Source: Perlabentimonas sp964554585
Lineage (GTDB): Bacteria; Bacteroidota; Bacteroidia; Bacteroidales; Tenuifilaceae
Assembly: GCA_964554585.1 (NCBI GenBank)
Contig: CAZKPD010000051.1
Span: forward strand, 1-16,381
Direction of reading: 5' to 3'
DNA length: 16,381 nt
Shown here: positions 13,275 through 16,381 of the stretch, piece after piece
How the letters are laid out: every line of letters starts with the position of its first letter
Position numbering within the stretch: position 1 is the first letter of the stretch
Notes under the pieces: generated by a model
What the model was told of the DNA's origin: nothing
The model's input: only the letters and a program-made list of their open reading frames with translations
The model's database searches: none
Made by a program: the position numbers and the translations under genes

Positions 13275-15080
13275 ATGCTATCCAAAAGGTCAATCGTATA
13301 TACAGGGTTTATGCTGCTATTCTTTATGAATACGGCTATTGCGCAAAACCAAACCAATCCACGTGCCCAATGGTTTACCCACTCCCGCTACGGAATGTTT
13401 ATCCATTGGGGTGTTTACAGCGGTGCCGAGGGGGTATGGAAAGGCGAAAAGTTGCGCAACGACAACGACTATGCGGAATGGATTATGTACCGCAACCGCA
13501 TTGACCGAGAGGAGTACCTCACCCTTTTGGAGCGGTTTGACTGGAACCGGATTGACCCCGAGGAGTGGGTGATACTGGCCAAAGAATCGGGGATGAAATA
13601 CCTTACCTTTACCGCCAAACACCACGACGGATTTGCGCTGTGGAACAGCGCCGCAAGCGACTACAACGTGTGGAACCACTCCACCCTCCAAAGGGATATC
13701 CTTAAAGAGCTGGCCCAGGCCTGCAAAAAGCACGGCATAAAGTTGGGCCTTTACTACTCGCACTGGATTGACTGGGAGCACCCCTACGGCTGGAACCATA
13801 CCATGGAGCTCACGGGCATCAGCCCAGAGGAATATGACATCTACTGGCAGCAAAAGGTAATCCCTCAGGTTCGCGAGCTGCTTACCAACTACGGCGATAT
13901 TGCCATGTTCTGGTTCGATATGTGGATTCACCACTCCCAAACTGTGGCTACCAAAGAGCAACTTTTACAGCTAAAAGGGCTGATTAGAGAGCTACAACCC
14001 AACTGCATTGTAAACTCCCGCTTGGGCCTTTCCATAGAGGAAGATCCTGATGTGGACTTTAAAACCCTAGCCGATAATCGGCTTGGAAACACCAAAGAGG
14101 AGTTTCCGTGGCAGTCGCCTGCTACCGTAGCCCATTCCTGGGGATTCCACTCGTTGGATTCCCAATGGAAATCAACCACCACCCTACTTAAAGGGTTGAT
14201 AAACAATGTGAGCCTCAACGGCAACCTAATGCTCAACATTGGGCCAAGGGCCAATGGCGAGGTTCCCTACGAAATTTCTCAACGACTGCACGAAGTGGGG
14301 CAATGGCTTTCGGTGAACGGTGAGGCCATATACGGGGCGCAAGCCTTTGATTTGGATAAAGATTTACACGACTGGGGGCGTATAACCCAAAAAAAACAGG
14401 GTGAAACCACCACCCTATACCTGCACGTGTACAGCTGGCCGCTCAACCGGCAGCTTGCCCTAACGGGCATTTTGGTAAAACCTCACACCGTATATCTGCT
14501 TTCCGATCGACAGAAGCAGAGCATCCCATTTAGCCACACGGGGGTGGTAACCCGCATGGAGCTGCCCGCTGTGCAGCCCGATAATCATGTATCGGTGATT
14601 GCTGTGGAGTACAGGCAGCACCCGGAAACGGTTCAGGGACTGGTGGCCCAAACCACCGATGGAGGTTTTTCGCTTACCCCAAAAAACCTGACCGCCACAA
14701 ACACCCCCTTGGATATTCAAAGGAAAAGTCGGAACGGAACGGTTCCCGAGCACACAACCCTTACCCAGCACCAAAAAATGGTGTGGAAGATTTATGTGGA
14801 TGCCCCCGGCAGCAAAAACATGGATCTATCCTACAGCTTCCAGGGAGAAAAATCCAAAGGAGAGATTACGGTAACAGTGAACGGGCAAACCCTAACCCAT
14901 CGGCTAATGAATACGGGCAAAACCATTGGCGAGCCCAACTCCAATTGGGTGGTGGACGATTTTAGGGCGTTTCGCGTAGGGTCAATCCATTTTGCCAAGC
15001 CGGGGTTCTATGATATTGAGGTAGAAATAGTCCCGGATACGGATGAGCGGGTAGATTTCCAGTGGGTTTGGATAAAATAG
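13275..15080 (+). CDS. GH29 family alpha-L-fucosidase, secreted
   Basis: Hydrolyses terminal alpha-L-fucose from glycans by a retaining mechanism, probably in the periplasm. The 601-residue protein has a signal peptide (cut before Gln24, NTAIA|Q). Its GH29 TIM-barrel spans about residues 26-350. Substrate-binding motifs include SRYGMFIHWGVYS (38-50) and TAKHHDGFALWNS (113-125). The nucleophile Asp215 is in DIAMFWFDMW, and the diagnostic LMLNIGPRANGEVP follows from 319. A second beta-rich domain (about 350-450) follows as in most GH29 enzymes. The last about 110 residues (from 490) form another predicted beta-sandwich of uncertain family, possibly carbohydrate binding. No SusC/SusD pair or other glycosidase is next to it, so it is not in an obvious polysaccharide utilisation locus. 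The acid/base residue and GH29-A or -B subfamily cannot be assigned by eye. Confidence 0.93.
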   Translation: MLSKRSIVYTGFMLLFFMNTAIAQNQTNPRAQWFTHSRYGMFIHWGVYSGAEGVWKGEKLRNDNDYAEWIMYRNRIDREEYLTLLERFDWNRIDPEEWVILAKESGMKYLTFTAKHHDGFALWNSAASDYNVWNHSTLQRDILKELAQACKKHGIKLGLYYSHWIDWEHPYGWNHTMELTGISPEEYDIYWQQKVIPQVRELLTNYGDIAMFWFDMWIHHSQTVATKEQLLQLKGLIRELQPNCIVNSRLGLSIEEDPDVDFKTLADNRLGNTKEEFPWQSPATVAHSWGFHSLDSQWKSTTTLLKGLINNVSLNGNLMLNIGPRANGEVPYEISQRLHEVGQWLSVNGEAIYGAQAFDLDKDLHDWGRITQKKQGETTTLYLHVYSWPLNRQLALTGILVKPHTVYLLSDRQKQSIPFSHTGVVTRMELPAVQPDNHVSVIAVEYRQHPETVQGLVAQTTDGGFSLTPKNLTATNTPLDIQRKSRNGTVPEHTTLTQHQKMVWKIYVDAPGSKNMDLSYSFQGEKSKGEITVTVNGQTLTHRLMNTGKTIGEPNSNWVVDDFRAFRVGSIHFAKPGFYDIEVEIVPDTDERVDFQWVWIK

Positions 15081-15187
15081 CCCCACTAAACAGCCCGGAG
15101 CCCATCCCACTCCGATTAATACAACGGGAAAAACCGCATATCAGCGCACTAAAAGAGCCGGTTAGGCAGAATTTCTTGCCCTGAAAG

Positions 15188-15218
15188 ATTGACCGATAAT
15201 AACTTTTATGTACCTTAG
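15188..15218 (+). promoter_or_regulatory. Candidate promoter for the aspartic protease gene
   Basis: ATTG (15188-15191) and TACCTTAG (15211-15218) are separated by 19 bases. The second box differs from TAnnTTTG at one position. It lies 70 bases upstream of the ATG at 15288. The rest of the 15081-15287 gap shows nothing distinctive. Confidence 0.4.
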
Positions 15219-15287
15219 CATTCAATCTGCAAAAGCAGATGCCCTATACACCCTAAAACTCGGATTAAATGAGTTAAAAAAAACCGT

Positions 15288-16381
15288 ATGCAAAAAACAC
15301 TACTCCTGCTTACCATAGCAATTATATCATTTTCTTGCACATTCACCCCCGGCAAAGAGAGTGATCAAACCACCCCCAAAACCGACCCTGAAATACCCGA
15401 AAATGCCATTCCGTTTGTGTACAATGGGTATATCCTTGTCCCCATAAGTATTGATGGTGTGGATGGTAATTTTATTATGGACACCGGATCGGAGCAGCAG
15501 GGGATTGATAGCGTTTTTTATTCGACCGGCAAGCTAAGCTATGAAAACCTGAAGAACTACACCGCAACCGGTATTGGCAATTCACGGCTCAACATAATGG
15601 TTATTGAGGATACGGTAGATTTATCATTGGGAAATCGGAGCCTTAAAACCATTTTTATCCCCATCTATAACCTAAAAACTACCGGAGGTGATTTTATTGA
15701 CGGGATTGTGGGTACCAAATATTTTCTTGGATATGTGCTGCAGCTGAACTATCCGGATAGGTATGCAATTATTTCTGAAAGCCTTGACTCTACAGCTATT
15801 TTGGGATACAACAAAGTACCTTTGATAAAAATTAAGGACTGGTATTGCGTTCATCTCAAAGTGCAAATAAATAGCGAGACAACCATTGAGGGTAATTTTT
15901 TGATAGATACAGGCATGCCCGAAACCACCATAACCTCCTCGGCAGCAAAGACCCATAATCTCTCTGCCAACATATCGCCAAAAATTAGGTTTTATACTAA
16001 GTATGGCGGTTTGGGTGGCGAATCATCCTCGTTTGAGTTTATTGCCGACTCGTTGCAACTGGCCGGCCACTCGCTGGGTAATGTGAATTTTTCATACAGC
16101 CTCGATCAATCCGGTGTGCTGGCTGATAATGCCTTTTTGGGCATTATTGGGAACAATGTGCTGGATCGCTTCGACCTGATGTTCGATTTTATCAACAGCT
16201 ATTTATACGTTAAACCCAACGAGACTTTCCATAAACCCTATGTTTTTGACAGGCTGGGTTTCTCGTTTGTCGACAGAACCGAAACGCTGGGCGCTTGGGT
16301 AGTTACGGGAATGGCTGAGGATGGTCCGGCCGAAAAGCAGGGGTTACGCATTGATGACAGGATAATATCCGTAAACACGAT
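15288..16381 (+). CDS. Lipoprotein retropepsin-like aspartic protease with PDZ-like domain (3' end outside window)
   Basis: The frame runs from ATG 15288 to the window edge without a stop; 364 residues are visible. The N terminus MQKTLLLLTIAIISFSC is a lipoprotein signal peptide with Cys17 as the lipidated residue. Two retroviral-type aspartyl lobes follow. FIMDTGSEQ places Asp65 in the first, and FLIDTGMPETT places Asp207 in the second, each in a D-T-G context. Each lobe also has the hydrophobic-hydrophobic-Gly partner motif (GIVGTKY at about 139; GIIGNNVLDRF at about 285). From about residue 322 a PDZ-like domain begins (LGFSFV; MAEDGPAEKQGLRIDDRIIS). Tandem retropepsin lobes plus PDZ is a known Bacteroidota arrangement, but substrates are mostly unknown. 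It is expected to be anchored to a membrane and face the periplasm. Confidence 0.85.
   Translation, partial: MQKTLLLLTIAIISFSCTFTPGKESDQTTPKTDPEIPENAIPFVYNGYILVPISIDGVDGNFIMDTGSEQQGIDSVFYSTGKLSYENLKNYTATGIGNSRLNIMVIEDTVDLSLGNRSLKTIFIPIYNLKTTGGDFIDGIVGTKYFLGYVLQLNYPDRYAIISESLDSTAILGYNKVPLIKIKDWYCVHLKVQINSETTIEGNFLIDTGMPETTITSSAAKTHNLSANISPKIRFYTKYGGLGGESSSFEFIADSLQLAGHSLGNVNFSYSLDQSGVLADNAFLGIIGNNVLDRFDLMFDFINSYLYVKPNETFHKPYVFDRLGFSFVDRTETLGAWVVTGMAEDGPAEKQGLRIDDRIISVNT

Noticed and set aside
13275..15080. Polysaccharide utilisation locus around the fucosidase
   Set aside because: No SusC/SusD, sulfatase, second glycosidase or hybrid two-component regulator lies beside it within the window.

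Overview
The window looks like a chromosomal segment of a member of the Bacteroidota, most likely order Bacteroidales or a close relative. Four lines of evidence point there. The first gene after the left edge closely resembles Porphyromonas-type dipeptidyl-peptidase 5. The sodium-pumping decarboxylase operon has a gamma subunit fused to a lamin-tail domain. Secreted proteins have signal peptides cut just before Gln (..A|Q) and lipoproteins have short lipoboxes. Several start sites follow TAnnTTTG-like -7 elements rather than Shine-Dalgarno sequences. No rRNA, tRNA, CRISPR array, transposase or prophage gene was seen.

Layout. 1-570 is the 3' part of an AT-rich AbiEii-like nucleotidyltransferase gene, followed by a small hairpin repeat. 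783-2861 encodes a lipoprotein S9 peptidase (DPP5 type). 2866-3412 is a gene-free tract of 7-bp-period repeats containing an imperfect palindrome. 3407-4126 (minus) is tcdA, whose stop codon lies inside the repeat tract. 4306-8862 is a five-gene operon: methylmalonyl-CoA epimerase, then the decarboxylase carboxyltransferase, a gamma-like membrane subunit, the biotin carrier and the beta pump subunit. It ends in a clear terminator at 8886-8918. 8938-9049 is a second heptad-repeat tract, followed by nth (endonuclease III). 9767-10016 is a structured intergenic region with a possible 43-residue ORF. 10017-11262 encodes two tandem small outer-membrane beta-barrel proteins. 11294-11394 is a third heptad tract. 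11592-13064 is a catalase gene with a terminator overlapping its stop codon. 13275-15080 is a GH29 alpha-L-fucosidase. 15288 to the right edge is an incomplete lipoprotein with a two-lobed retropepsin-like aspartic protease domain and the start of a PDZ-like domain.

How the genes fit together. The operon accounts for two consecutive steps of the succinate-to-propionate route. Epimerase interconverts methylmalonyl-CoA stereoisomers, and the biotin-dependent membrane complex decarboxylates (S)-methylmalonyl-CoA to propionyl-CoA while exporting Na+. DPP5, the fucosidase and the outer-membrane proteins suit an organism that degrades peptides and glycans in the periplasm or at its surface. Catalase suggests exposure to oxygen or peroxide.

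The most unusual signal is non-coding. Three separate intergenic regions carry degenerate tracts in near-perfect 7-bp register. They lie in the same orientation with the same order of sub-motifs: GTGCGAG-like, then TTCCTTG-like, then TTCTAAT-like.
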